The notes below the pieces were generated by a model. That model worked only from the letters and a program-made list of their open reading frames with translations. It had not been told where the DNA came from and did not search any database. This document shows positions 56,935 to 64,000 of a DNA stretch of 64,000 nt, in pieces. Where the stretch lies: IMG/VR virus record IMGVR_UViG_3300024312_000003, positions 62,001-126,000 of that record, one strand, 5' to 3'. The first letter of the stretch is position 1, and every line of letters begins with the position of its first letter. The DNA is from a virus. The translations under genes and the position numbers were made by a program.

Positions 56935-58335
56935 TTAATTACCAGTAAAACCAAACGTACGATTGCGATTGTTATTCAACACATCGTCATCCTTACACAG
57001 TACATCAGCCAGAACTCCACTCTTATCAAAATCGATGAGAGGCAATCCAGAAGCTTTACGCGCAGTAATTGATTCTTCAATGGATAGTTCTCGGAACTCA
57101 ATGATGTCGTAGCAGCGACCTTTACGAAGTAGTGCAGGATCAACCTTATTCAGTGATGACAAGTTAGTGGAGATGATCACCTTCTTATCAGGATCGTTTA
57201 CAACACCATCGACGAAATTCAACAAACTAGCCAGATCTTTATTTCCTTCTTCACGGCGTGTCAGGAAAGCGTCAGCGTCTTCCAGAACCAAAAGATCGTG
57301 ACCAGAACTATAGAAATAATTCATGAGTTCAACCGATCGCATGGTTGGTTCATCGTAAACAGTACAGACTTCTTTACCTGAGTGAATAGCGAGGCTACGA
57401 ACAAAAGAAGACTTGCCAGTACCTGCTGGTCCAATCAAGAAAAGAATTCCAGATTTGCTTTTGATATAAGAATCAAAATACTCTTCAGGAGTTTTATTGA
57501 GGAATGGGTAATATTCTTTCTTTGCAACTTCTGCTGTTGATTTACGAATCGAGCGACGAGTGCTTTGAATACCTTGTTGAGTAATATTCAGAGTAAAAGC
57601 GGGATGTTGGTCGTCGTAAATGTGTTCAAGCAATACCTTTTCAATGGTTTCATGGTATTGCTGAATACAGGTAACCGTAGCTTTTGTCTTATCAGAAGAA
57701 ACAGTGACAAGGATAATCGCCACAGTATTGTCACCAGTTTTAACCAGTTTATCACTGATGAAGATATAACAATTAACATCATTCTTACTGCCAGTGACGT
57801 GTGTACGAATATGACACCAGTCACCTAGATTCTTGATGTCTTCAATCATCTTGCGATAATTAAAGTTATCTCGAAGACCGACTTGGGCTTCGATGAATCG
57901 AGTCTCCACACATTGATTCGAGTCAAGAGCTTTGATCTCAAAGATATCTGCAAGACCAATTTGAACATTGGCTTTCAAGTAGTGAGAAAACAATTCTTTG
58001 GTAGAAATACCGTGAGTTTCATTTTGTTCGATCAAAGACATTTCAGTTTCCTTATTGATGTTAATGTTACTACAAGTAGCAAGTAATTTAGAAAGAGTAT
58101 TATGAAATATGAATTCTGTATTAAAAGTTTTAATTCTTATTCTTGTATTTTTAGTTCCAAAATAAGACCTAATAAATTGTCTTTGTTTAATTGGTGGGTT
58201 TATGGTTTCAAATATATGATAAGCTGAACCTGAAGTATCGTAACATGTTAAAAGGGCAGTCCATTTATAAAGTACTATGGATATATTGTCTTCTTTTGGA
58301 ATACTAAACTTATCAAGATTTCTGTAAAGATGCAT
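56935..58335 (-). CDS. AAA+ ATPase (BCS1/CDC48-like core), long or internal start
   Basis: A strong start at 58041 (MSLIEQNETHG, after ATAAGGAAACTGAA) gives 368 residues. The same frame is open to ATG 58335 (466 residues); the extra 98 codons look protein-like (KWTALLTCYDTSGSAYHIF). In the short form: Walker A GPAGTGKS at 204-211, Walker B LLVLEDAD near 250-257, sensor-1 ISTN near 290, and RKGR near 306-309 as a possible arginine finger. It is a ring-type remodelling ATPase of unknown target. A divergent promoter-like motif lies within the long form near 58110. Confidence 0.85.
   Translation of the reverse strand: MHLYRNLDKFSIPKEDNISIVLYKWTALLTCYDTSGSAYHIFETINPPIKQRQFIRSYFGTKNTRIRIKTFNTEFIFHNTLSKLLATCSNININKETEMSLIEQNETHGISTKELFSHYLKANVQIGLADIFEIKALDSNQCVETRFIEAQVGLRDNFNYRKMIEDIKNLGDWCHIRTHVTGSKNDVNCYIFISDKLVKTGDNTVAIILVTVSSDKTKATVTCIQQYHETIEKVLLEHIYDDQHPAFTLNITQQGIQSTRRSIRKSTAEVAKKEYYPFLNKTPEEYFDSYIKSKSGILFLIGPAGTGKSSFVRSLAIHSGKEVCTVYDEPTMRSVELMNYFYSSGHDLLVLEDADAFLTRREEGNKDLASLLNFVDGVVNDPDKKVIISTNLSSLNKVDPALLRKGRCYDIIEFRELSIEESITARKASGLPLIDFDKSGVLADVLCKDDDVLNNNRNRTFGFTGN
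58101..58120 (-). promoter_or_regulatory. Weak promoter-like motif upstream of the internal AAA+ start
   Basis: Minus-strand TACAGAATTCATATTTCATA resembles the phage consensus (CAGA...CATAT..CA) at the same distance (about 60 bases) from a strong internal start as at 54052. The match is partial. Confidence 0.3.
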
Positions 58336-58621
58336 CGTCCAGTTGATCCTTGTTAAGCATCGGGTATACTCTTACAAGATACGCCATATCGTAATTCATT
58401 GTTCTAAATTTATTAGGTTCTTCTATAAAACCGTGTCTTTTAGTTATTCGCTTTCCGTAACAATCACTCGGAATTGGTGCTAATTTAGTACAATTAGAAA
58501 CCACCCCAAACCTTGCATCCGCATAACGGGCATAGCTGTGTAGTTTATGAATGTTAACTTCCCTAATGGGGCGTCTGAATGATTTAAATATCGGAACTTC
58601 GTGTTTGTTACTGAATATCAT
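58313..58621 (-). CDS. Hypothetical protein, 102 aa
   Basis: The start is placed at 58621 (MIFSNKHEVPIFKSFRRPIR), after GAGAAATTGAAA. The protein is basic with several tyrosines. It overlaps the next gene by 14 bases and the long AAA+ form by 23. Unrecognised. Confidence 0.65.
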   Translation of the reverse strand: MIFSNKHEVPIFKSFRRPIREVNIHKLHSYARYADARFGVVSNCTKLAPIPSDCYGKRITKRHGFIEEPNKFRTMNYDMAYLVRVYPMLNKDQLDDASLQKS

Positions 58622-58940
58622 TTTCAATTTCTCTGATATGAGTAAAAACTCTGAGAGTTTGATGAGAATATATTGGCAATCTCTCTACCGGAGTTGGTCT
58701 TCTTAACAATTTGGCTTTAATAGATAATTCTCTAAACAACATCGGATCTGTTGTGAGTTTGTATCTGTGAAAGTCAGCATGCTTTATGTTGAATCTGAAT
58801 GATTCAGTACAATTCATATCCTCAATACCGTTGTAATAAATCATACTGAGTATACTGAACAAATGAATTTGACTAGCTCTATGATTAGGGTCCAGTAATG
58901 GATTTTCTGAAAACTTTCTCTCTGTTTTAAATAACGCCAT
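58608..58940 (-). CDS. Hypothetical protein, 110 aa
   Basis: A basic, partly helical protein. It lies in a run of four small coupled genes (58313 to 59487) with gaps of 2 bases or overlaps. No domain recognised. Confidence 0.65.
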   Translation of the reverse strand: MALFKTERKFSENPLLDPNHRASQIHLFSILSMIYYNGIEDMNCTESFRFNIKHADFHRYKLTTDPMLFRELSIKAKLLRRPTPVERLPIYSHQTLRVFTHIREIENDIQ

Positions 58941-58942
58941 AT

Positions 58943-59128
58943 TTAATCATCATTCTTCAAAATTGATAAACATGTTTTATGTCTATCAGAATTAACTGAT
59001 ACTATTTCAATCTTACTACCTAAATCTAAGATAGTAAATGTTTTATCAGAATCAGGAATGGATATATCCAATCCCTTTGATTCTTTGAGTGGTTCAATTT
59101 TAAAACCATTAATGATAACATTATTCAT
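58943..59128 (-). CDS. Hypothetical protein, 61 aa
   Basis: A small beta-rich protein (VIINGFKIEPL, then TFTILDLGSKIEIVSV). Two-base gaps on both sides indicate coupled translation. Unrecognised. Confidence 0.62.
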   Translation of the reverse strand: MNNVIINGFKIEPLKESKGLDISIPDSDKTFTILDLGSKIEIVSVNSDRHKTCLSILKNDD

Positions 59129-59130
59129 GA

Positions 59131-59487
59131 TTAATTATTAGGATATGGATTATCAAGAGGTTGGTTTGATTCATAGTACCATCTACCAGCAGCCACTTCT
59201 TGAGCACGTTCATCTAGCTCTGCATTTAATTTTTCAGCTAGTTTCTCAAGTAGTAATGGATGATATAGATGATCTACCCAAAGACATGGATTTTCTTTGG
59301 ATTGGTATTGTGAAGCTGTTTCAAAGATAACATCGCTATCAACTGTAGTAACGCCACCATCAGGCATTACCATGTAAACATCGTACCATTTTGTATAATT
59401 CTCCATTGTAATAATTGGTTTGTCTGACGGCTTACCAATATACAAAAGAGAAATATTACGCTTAGATAAATAAATTGTGTTATCCAT
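59131..59487 (-). CDS. Hypothetical protein, 118 aa
   Basis: A mixed alpha/beta protein with a helical KLAEKLNAELDERAQEV segment. It heads the four-gene run and is divergent from the plus-strand DUF6527-like gene starting 20 bases away. Unrecognised. Confidence 0.66.
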   Translation of the reverse strand: MDNTIYLSKRNISLLYIGKPSDKPIITMENYTKWYDVYMVMPDGGVTTVDSDVIFETASQYQSKENPCLWVDHLYHPLLLEKLAEKLNAELDERAQEVAAGRWYYESNQPLDNPYPNN

Positions 59488-59506
59488 AACTAGAAAGGTG
59501 ATTTAA

Positions 59507-59909
59507 ATGAAAATAAAAAAGACTTAAAAGTGATCTTGTAGGCGGATACTCATTTTGGTGCCCGGCTTGCAATGAGCGACATGTCTATTATACTGAACGC
59601 TATGATGGGAAACAACATCCGATCTGGGGATTCAATAACAACGAAGAATGTCCCACATTCACGCCTAGTTTAAACATGACTTCTATCAGGCATAAAACAA
59701 TGACTGATGAAGATTGGATTGAATACGACAAATTAGTAGCTGAACAAGGTGAAAGAGCACCATTAAACCATCCTAAGTTCAGATATGTCTGCCATCTTTT
59801 CATTACTGATGGTAAAATCATTTATTGCGGAGATTGTACGCACGAATATGCTGGTAAAACAATAGACTTACCAGATATTCCTGAGCACACTCAAAAAATT
59901 AAATCGTGA
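59507..59909 (+). pseudogene. DUF6527-like gene with a frameshift near the start (plus strand)
   Basis: ATG 59507 has GAAAGGTGATTTAA upstream, but its frame stops after six codons (MKIKKT). Another frame, open from 59517 to 59909 without a start, encodes GGYSFWCPACNERHVYY, WGFNNNEECPTFTPSL and HLFITDGKIIYCGDCTHEYA, the ordered signature of DUF6527. Removing one A from the six-A run at 59515-59520 joins start and body (MKIKRLKSDLVGGYSFW). So the gene is either interrupted, mis-sequenced, or read by slippage on the A run. The cysteines may bind zinc; the role is unknown. Confidence 0.7.
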
Positions 59910-59919
59910 TATAAAATAA

Positions 59920-59953
59920 TAAAAGAGGTAGGGATTTCTCCCTACCTCTTTTA
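59920..59953. terminator. Shared terminator between convergent genes
   Basis: TAAAAGAGGTAGGGA pairs with TCCCTACCTCTTTTA between the plus-strand gene ending at 59909 and the minus-strand gene ending at 59957. Both flanks are AT-rich, so it can act in both directions. Confidence 0.7.
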
Positions 59954-59956
59954 TGT

Positions 59957-60319
59957 TTACCACATCAACCATTCACGCCACTGACAGGGAAACTTAGCGA
60001 TGAAAACAGGATCGTATTCACCACCAGAGTTCACCAACTTCAAAGCTTCACGCACGTTGTGACTCTCGTTCTCACGATTCCACTTCTTGCGATAGAACTT
60101 GGCGGGAGACCAAGCGTTGTAGTGTTTGGACTCACCGTGAATGGTGTGGTACTTCTCATTCTTCTCGCGTTCAGTCATCGGACGATACACGCAGTATCCA
60201 GCGTGACCGTTACCGGTGTGGATGAACTTGTCGTATTCAGTGTAGAACCCGTTGACCTTCGAACCATACTTGTTCGGGTGTTCGAGTTCCCAGTTCTTGC
60301 GACGGAAAGTGCGACTCAT
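59957..60319 (-). CDS. Small basic phage-type protein, 120 aa
   Basis: Very rich in K, R, H, N, W and Y (MSRTFRRKNWELEHPNKYG, later NAWSPAKFYRKKWNRENESH). Proteins with an SRTFR start are found in other phages, without known function. A nucleic-acid-binding role is possible from charge only. TAGGAGAATCAAAG precedes the start. Confidence 0.68.
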   Translation of the reverse strand: MSRTFRRKNWELEHPNKYGSKVNGFYTEYDKFIHTGNGHAGYCVYRPMTEREKNEKYHTIHGESKHYNAWSPAKFYRKKWNRENESHNVREALKLVNSGGEYDPVFIAKFPCQWREWLMW

Positions 60320-60392
60320 CTTTGATTCTCCTATGTGATCTACATAGGCGAGTCGTGACGTATTGTTTCATCAGAAATTTTTTCATACTGTT

Positions 60393-61052
60393 TTACTTCA
60401 CAACGATTTGATCTCCACAATAGGAGCGAATGATGTGGTTGCCTTTATCGCGTCCATACGAAATCCCAATTTGCTTGATCCAGTCTTTGTAAGACCCATC
60501 AAACTTTGTAAAGGTGTTATCACCTTTGTAATCTGGATCAGACCAAACAAAATTACCATGAGGAGTTTCAACAAAGAACTTTTGGCCAAAGTCCCATGAG
60601 AAATGACCGACGGAGTTCAAGAGTTGTTCGCGGTTGATTTCAGTTTGAGCTGTTTTGATTTCCATTTCTTTTCCTTCGATTGCTTTAACCATCTTAAGAG
60701 TGGTCTCGAATATGGGGTTTTCGTAAAGCTTGTCCTGCGCAAACTTTAGAAGAGATAGAACTGCTCTCAATGAACCAGTGGCGTGATCGAATGGAATATA
60801 TCCATCTGTTCGATGATCTAGTTCGCTTAGATTGGCTGGATTATGAAATTCATGATTTTGTGCAAGAACATTCCAACACAGAACCGCATCTTCCCATAAA
60901 TCGTAAGACTTAGGATCGGTTATATCAACACCTACCCCAGAAGCTTGGCTTGCTACGCAATCTGCAAGATATGGTAGTTTATGTCCTGTTGACAAAGCGA
61001 CGACTACCGTGTTATTCGTGATGTAAACTGAATATGGTTTGATTTCTTTCAT
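60393..61052 (-). CDS. Hypothetical protein, 219 aa
   Basis: The start at 61052 (MKEIKPYSVYITNN) has TTTTGGAGTTAAAG upstream. Unrecognised; alpha/beta, with WSDPDYKGDNTFTKFDGSYK near the end. It has its own gap upstream of about 30 bases. Confidence 0.7.
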   Translation of the reverse strand: MKEIKPYSVYITNNTVVVALSTGHKLPYLADCVASQASGVGVDITDPKSYDLWEDAVLCWNVLAQNHEFHNPANLSELDHRTDGYIPFDHATGSLRAVLSLLKFAQDKLYENPIFETTLKMVKAIEGKEMEIKTAQTEINREQLLNSVGHFSWDFGQKFFVETPHGNFVWSDPDYKGDNTFTKFDGSYKDWIKQIGISYGRDKGNHIIRSYCGDQIVVK

Positions 61053-61083
61053 CTTTAACTCCAAAAGTAATATACTATTATAA

Positions 61084-61404
61084 TTAAGATGTAAGATCAG
61101 ATTCAGAAATTGGTCTTTTTTGAATCATTATCAGTTTCATTGTTGCAGAATACTTTTCTACATCAAAAACATTTTGACGATAATTTGGATGACGGTGTGT
61201 TATGATGTTTATAACTGTTTGTCCGAACTCATCTATTTCAACATCCTGATCTTCGAGACTAATGTTCTCATCATTAGCCATTTGAAGAATCATTGTTTTA
61301 TCATCATTACTTGATATTTTACCACGAAATGATTCAACCTCTATATTGTCAATATAGATTTCGTCCGCAACATCGATTGCTTTAAAAAGAGTGGTTTTAA
61401 TCAT
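61084..61404 (-). CDS. Hypothetical protein, 106 aa
   Basis: A beta-rich first half with acidic turns and a basic end (MIQKRPISESDLTS). It overlaps the XRE-regulator gene by 8 bases, so it may be an antitoxin-like or regulated partner, but nothing supports that beyond position. Confidence 0.65.
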   Translation of the reverse strand: MIKTTLFKAIDVADEIYIDNIEVESFRGKISSNDDKTMILQMANDENISLEDQDVEIDEFGQTVINIITHRHPNYRQNVFDVEKYSATMKLIMIQKRPISESDLTS

Positions 61405-61747
61405 TTTTAAAAATCATTGTTAATTTTAAACGTCTTCCACTATTAATCAGATTTAATACTTCATCATCTTTAGTGGAAAGATTATCAAGAATAAGCCAAC
61501 CCTTTGAACTCAATCTCAACGAATAGACACTAACTTCTTGCAATAGGTCGCTGGGATTAACTTTCAAACTTTGACATATTTTGATAAAATCAGAAAAGCT
61601 TAATGATGAGTTTCCATTTTCTATTTTGCAATACGCTGAAGTTTGTTTACCTAGAAACTCAGCAATGTATTTTTGACTTAGCTTTCTAGCTAACCGGTAT
61701 TCTCGGATAACTAAAAGAGTTATAGAAGTCATTGATGTTTTAAACAT
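61397..61747 (-). CDS. XRE-family HTH regulator, 116 aa
   Basis: Residues 9-67 form a Cro/C1-type helix-turn-helix: LLVIREYRLARKLSQKYIAE, FLGKQTSAYCKIENG, and a fourth-helix SFSDFIKICQSLKVNPSDLL. A 50-residue C-terminal part may serve for dimers. Such proteins bind operators and switch genes. No ribosome site is clear; the start could also be the second ATG five codons later. Target genes are unknown. Confidence 0.82.
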   Translation of the reverse strand: MFKTSMTSITLLVIREYRLARKLSQKYIAEFLGKQTSAYCKIENGNSSLSFSDFIKICQSLKVNPSDLLQEVSVYSLRLSSKGWLILDNLSTKDDEVLNLINSGRRLKLTMIFKND

Positions 61748-61750
61748 ATG

Positions 61751-61975
61751 TCAAATATTGGAGTCTGGATTGTTATTGCTTTTTACAGTGTCAGCTGTAT
61801 GGGTGATTAATTCTTTACCCAGAACAACTCGATACATTTGAATCTTCCGATTTGAATCTTCACTCATTCTATCATTAATAAATTGATTTGCTTGATCAAT
61901 TGTATCAAAATCTTTAAAATCAACACCGCCGTCTTCGTAATAACCGTCGTTGTGGAATACAAAAACTTTAGACAT
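61751..61975 (-). CDS. Hypothetical protein, 74 aa
   Basis: An acidic protein (MSKVFVFHNDGYYEDGGVDF), with the regulator gene starting 4 bases after its stop. Unrecognised. Confidence 0.66.
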   Translation of the reverse strand: MSKVFVFHNDGYYEDGGVDFKDFDTIDQANQFINDRMSEDSNRKIQMYRVVLGKELITHTADTVKSNNNPDSNI

Positions 61976-61987
61976 AGTGATTTCAAC

Positions 61988-62560
61988 TCATTTGTTTTTA
62001 ACAACATGTCCGTCATTTGAAATTACTTCACGACCAGACATGAATTGAATAATGTCGTCTTCGGTGAACAATTTGTATTCACCAAAAACATTAAGAGAGT
62101 TATCTAGACCAACATCAAGGATTCGACCTTGTCCTTGGTATGAACCGTGGCAATGCCCGTGCGCATGGTAACTACCATAATGTTGCCTATGCCAAACATG
62201 CATTGGAAAATGGAACATGCACAGATGTTGTCCATCTTTTAATTTCATTTCTTTATAGTCTTGAAATGAAATTACTTTATTCGTTTTTACTTTCTTCCAA
62301 GTAGTATTACTGTCATGATTGCCCTTAATGCAAACCACATGACAATTTATTCTTTCAATTATTTCTACAATTTCATTAGGGTCTTTGCAGAAAATAAAAT
62401 CACCCAATTCAAAAAGAAAGTCATTTCGTTTGACTGTTGAATTAATAAGATCAATGACCCAATCGGTATGATCTTCAAGAGTCGTGACTGTGCTTCTTTT
62501 TGTATAGTCGAGAATTCTTTTATGCTCGATGTGTAAATCTGATGTAAAGTAATTAGCCAT
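61988..62560 (-). CDS. Metallophosphoesterase, 190 aa
   Basis: Has all five blocks of the calcineurin-like family: D-x-H in YFTSDLHIEH, GD in FELGDFIF, GNHD in CIKGNHDSNT, a mid histidine in MFHFPMHVWH, and GHCHG near residue 136. These bind two metals for phosphoester cleavage. Its size and compact form fit the small phage and bacterial phosphoesterases (MPP superfamily). The substrate is unknown. The gene is followed by the small acidic protein and the XRE regulator. Confidence 0.9.
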   Translation of the reverse strand: MANYFTSDLHIEHKRILDYTKRSTVTTLEDHTDWVIDLINSTVKRNDFLFELGDFIFCKDPNEIVEIIERINCHVVCIKGNHDSNTTWKKVKTNKVISFQDYKEMKLKDGQHLCMFHFPMHVWHRQHYGSYHAHGHCHGSYQGQGRILDVGLDNSLNVFGEYKLFTEDDIIQFMSGREVISNDGHVVKNK

Positions 62561-62586
62561 GATATTTCATTTATTATTTCTAAGAC

Positions 62587-62617
62587 ATAAAAGAGTGGAA
62601 TTACTCCACTCTTTTAT
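62587..62617 (-). terminator. Terminator-like inverted repeat
   Basis: ATAAAAGAGTGGA pairs with TCCACTCTTTTAT around ATTAC, between the stop at 62645 and the start at 62560. Confidence 0.65.
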
Positions 62618-62644
62618 ACCCTATCTATCCTGATTTGAACTCAG

Positions 62645-63187
62645 TCATGTAACTGGATTCTCAGTACTAAAACTTCTTTCTTCAGCAATCTTTGTTTGTA
62701 TTGCAAAATTTGCATATAGCTTAAGATCTTGATGAATTTGTTCTTGAGTACTAATGCCTTGTTCTGACAACGCTAGCTCCCATGTCCAAGACTTATCAAT
62801 TGGTAGATCACTATATAGTTCATGATTCTTGGTAGTGACGTGCAGTCTACCAGACGGAGTTTGAATCATTAGACCAATCGTATCTCCATTTTGAAGACCG
62901 CTAAGTCTCGTAGCTCCATACTCAGCGACCAATAGTGAAATGTAAAAATTATTTAAGGTTTTTGCATCTTCTATTTCTTTATACAGTTTATTTCGCAAAT
63001 CTAAAACATGATTCAGTAAATCATTTTTACAACAAAGCTGTTCGAATAGTTTATGGTTTTCTTTTTCTAATCTTGCTTCTTTGTCTGATTGAGTCTTATT
63101 TTTATTTGAATTAATGATCAAATAATGACCCAGTAATCCAGCTAAGAACATCAAAAATGCAAAAATCAAAAAGCTGTCGGTATTCAT
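62645..63187 (-). CDS. Membrane-anchored protein with coiled coil, 180 aa
   Basis: Residues 5-26 form a hydrophobic helix (FLIFAFLMFLAGLLGHYLII), and a long charged coiled coil follows to about residue 80 (KEARLEKENHKLFEQL). This Nin-Cout layout with coiled coil also occurs in i-spanins (Rz-like), but no partner gene or other evidence is present, and the C-terminal part looks globular. The role is open. Confidence 0.68.
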   Translation of the reverse strand: MNTDSFLIFAFLMFLAGLLGHYLIINSNKNKTQSDKEARLEKENHKLFEQLCCKNDLLNHVLDLRNKLYKEIEDAKTLNNFYISLLVAEYGATRLSGLQNGDTIGLMIQTPSGRLHVTTKNHELYSDLPIDKSWTWELALSEQGISTQEQIHQDLKLYANFAIQTKIAEERSFSTENPVT

Positions 63188-63206
63188 TTTATCTCCAATG
63201 CATATT

Positions 63207-63246
63207 TGCGCTAAGAACAGTCTGATAAATAGACCGTCTTAGCACA
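63207..63246 (-). other. Stem-loop before the cyclophilin stop
   Basis: TGTGCTAAGA...GTCT pairs with AGAC...TCTTAGCGCA (minus strand) around an AT-rich loop, between the cyclophilin stop at 63252 and the next start at 63187. Likely a terminator. Confidence 0.55.
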
Positions 63247-63251
63247 AATAA

Positions 63252-63755
63252 TCAGATAACAATAGCTTTGTTAATAACCACATCCTCGACAGGAACATCC
63301 ATATGCATTCCACGCCGACCTGTCTTGACTTTTTCAATTTGGTCAACAACTTCGAAACCGCTGATGACTTTACCGAAAACAGCGTAACCCCATCCTTGCT
63401 GTGTCTCAGACTTGAAGTTCAGAAAATCATTATTGGCTGTATTAATGAAAAACTGAGCCGAAGCAGAATGTGGGTCTGAAGTACGAGCCATTGAAATGGT
63501 GTACTTTTCATTTCCCAAACCATTGTTTGCTTCGTTCTTAATAGGTTCTTTAGATGGAAGTTTATCCTTCATTCCAGAAAGAAAACCACCTGCCTGAATC
63601 ATGAAACCTTTGATGACTCGATGAAAGGTGACTCCTTCATAGAATCCCTTTTCCACATAATCGATGAAATTAGAAACAGAACTAGGAGCTGCTTCTTCAT
63701 TCAGTTCAATTTGGATGTTACCAACATTGGTTTGCAATTCTACAATCTTTGTCAT
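63252..63755 (-). CDS. ppiB: Cyclophilin-type peptidyl-prolyl isomerase
   Basis: A 167-residue single-domain cyclophilin: [32 protein letters not shown] and [18 protein letters not shown] in order, the standard bacterial PpiB length. The catalytic Arg (in FHRV) and the Q-x-G/F-x-N residues are present. No signal peptide, so it acts in the host cytoplasm, isomerising proline bonds. Few phages carry one; it was probably taken from a bacterium. Confidence 0.94.
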   Translation of the reverse strand: MTKIVELQTNVGNIQIELNEEAAPSSVSNFIDYVEKGFYEGVTFHRVIKGFMIQAGGFLSGMKDKLPSKEPIKNEANNGLGNEKYTISMARTSDPHSASAQFFINTANNDFLNFKSETQQGWGYAVFGKVISGFEVVDQIEKVKTGRRGMHMDVPVEDVVINKAIVI

Positions 63756-64000
63756 TACTATCTTTCAGTGAAAAGGAAACGGTTCTCGGATTGACACCAC
63801 GAGGCCAATCTTGACATCAACCCGGCAACCGTCGACTGTTACTTCTATTTGCAAAGATAGGTGATAACTCACCTGTTGTATATAAGGTCACATCTCTTTA
63901 CTGATGCTTCTCCGCTACCTGCAGATAAAGGGCTATTCTAGCTTCTAAGGGAACTGGCATTATTCCCTCCACCGTCAACCAATCACAAGGTAAGTCAACC
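63756..64000 (-). other. Non-coding right end, structured leader or RNA
   Basis: No convincing frame is seen in these 245 bases on either strand. On the minus strand there are short stems such as GGTGA/TCACC and CGACGG/CCGTCG, and GC content is above that of neighbouring genes. It could be a long leader of the cyclophilin gene or the end of an RNA gene that extends beyond the window. Confidence 0.35.

Noticed and set aside
59507-59560. Programmed -1 frameshift at A-AAA-AAG in the DUF6527-like gene
   Set aside because: The heptamer is in phase, but a -1 shift leads into a frame that stops at a nearby TAG; a +1 shift is needed instead.
1-64000. CRISPR arrays, insertion sequences, rRNA genes, integrase or attachment sites
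   Set aside because: No repeat-spacer pattern, transposase motif, rRNA-like sequence or integrase was seen on either strand.

Overview
The window looks like part of the genome of a large tailed bacteriophage that infects a Gram-negative bacterium. It holds about 100 closely packed, mostly small genes, nearly all on the minus strand, with Shine-Dalgarno starts and many 1-60 base gene overlaps. Recognisable genes are typical of large phages: NAD-dependent DNA ligase, dCTP deaminase-like protein, Nudix hydrolase, a lytic transglycosylase with a signal peptide, a holin-like protein, tail-fibre/adhesin-like beta-helix proteins, a cyclophilin, a metallophosphoesterase, phage-only families and five tRNAs. 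No structural head or tail-tube genes, integrase or host genes are seen, so the host cannot be named.

Layout. 1-20.9 kb: small orphan genes (an AAA+ ATPase at the left end, an S4-like protein, zinc-ribbon proteins, several families of small paralogues) with a recurrent promoter motif and stem-loops between operons. 20.9-29.7 kb: nucleotide and DNA metabolism (ligase, dCTP deaminase, Nudix) and lysis (a plus-strand holin-like gene, lytic transglycosylase). 29.8-35.8 kb: small genes, an A1S_2505-like protein, a P-loop protein, a tRNA/tmRNA-like element, tRNA-Asn, tRNA-Leu and a CRP/FNR-type regulator. 35.8-46.6 kb: three tandem giant paralogues with cadherin/VCBS-like repeats, a beta-helix and C-terminal Ig-like domains. 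46.6-51.4 kb: tRNA-Arg, an HslV-like protein, small genes and two tRNA-Ser. 51.4-53.5 kb: two long non-coding stretches rich in stem-loops. 53.5-58.6 kb: two genes with in-frame internal starts, a Tat-signal protein, a circularly permuted tmRNA gene, an HNH endonuclease and a second AAA+ ATPase. 58.6-64 kb: small genes, a frameshifted plus-strand DUF6527-like gene, an XRE regulator, a metallophosphoesterase and a cyclophilin, then a non-coding end.

The outstanding object is the permuted (two-piece type) tmRNA at about 55403-55697. The 3' acceptor half, with T-arm, comes first. A short linker follows, then the 5' half with a G3:U70 acceptor stem, the GGTTTCGAC block and a tag frame that reads ANDSTFAQRLAA before a stop. 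An HNH endonuclease gene lies directly upstream. Together with the tRNAs, a second tmRNA-like element and two putative large structured RNAs, this makes the right half of the window unusually RNA-rich.

Expression seems to be organised by a 16-base minus-strand motif (consensus near TTCAGNYACATATMAC, seven good copies), often next to strong stem-loops, and by perfect inverted repeats that close most operons. Several small genes are open frames that lack a start or are split, and each would be repaired by a single-base change near the start. This suggests either real decay or indel errors in the sequence.
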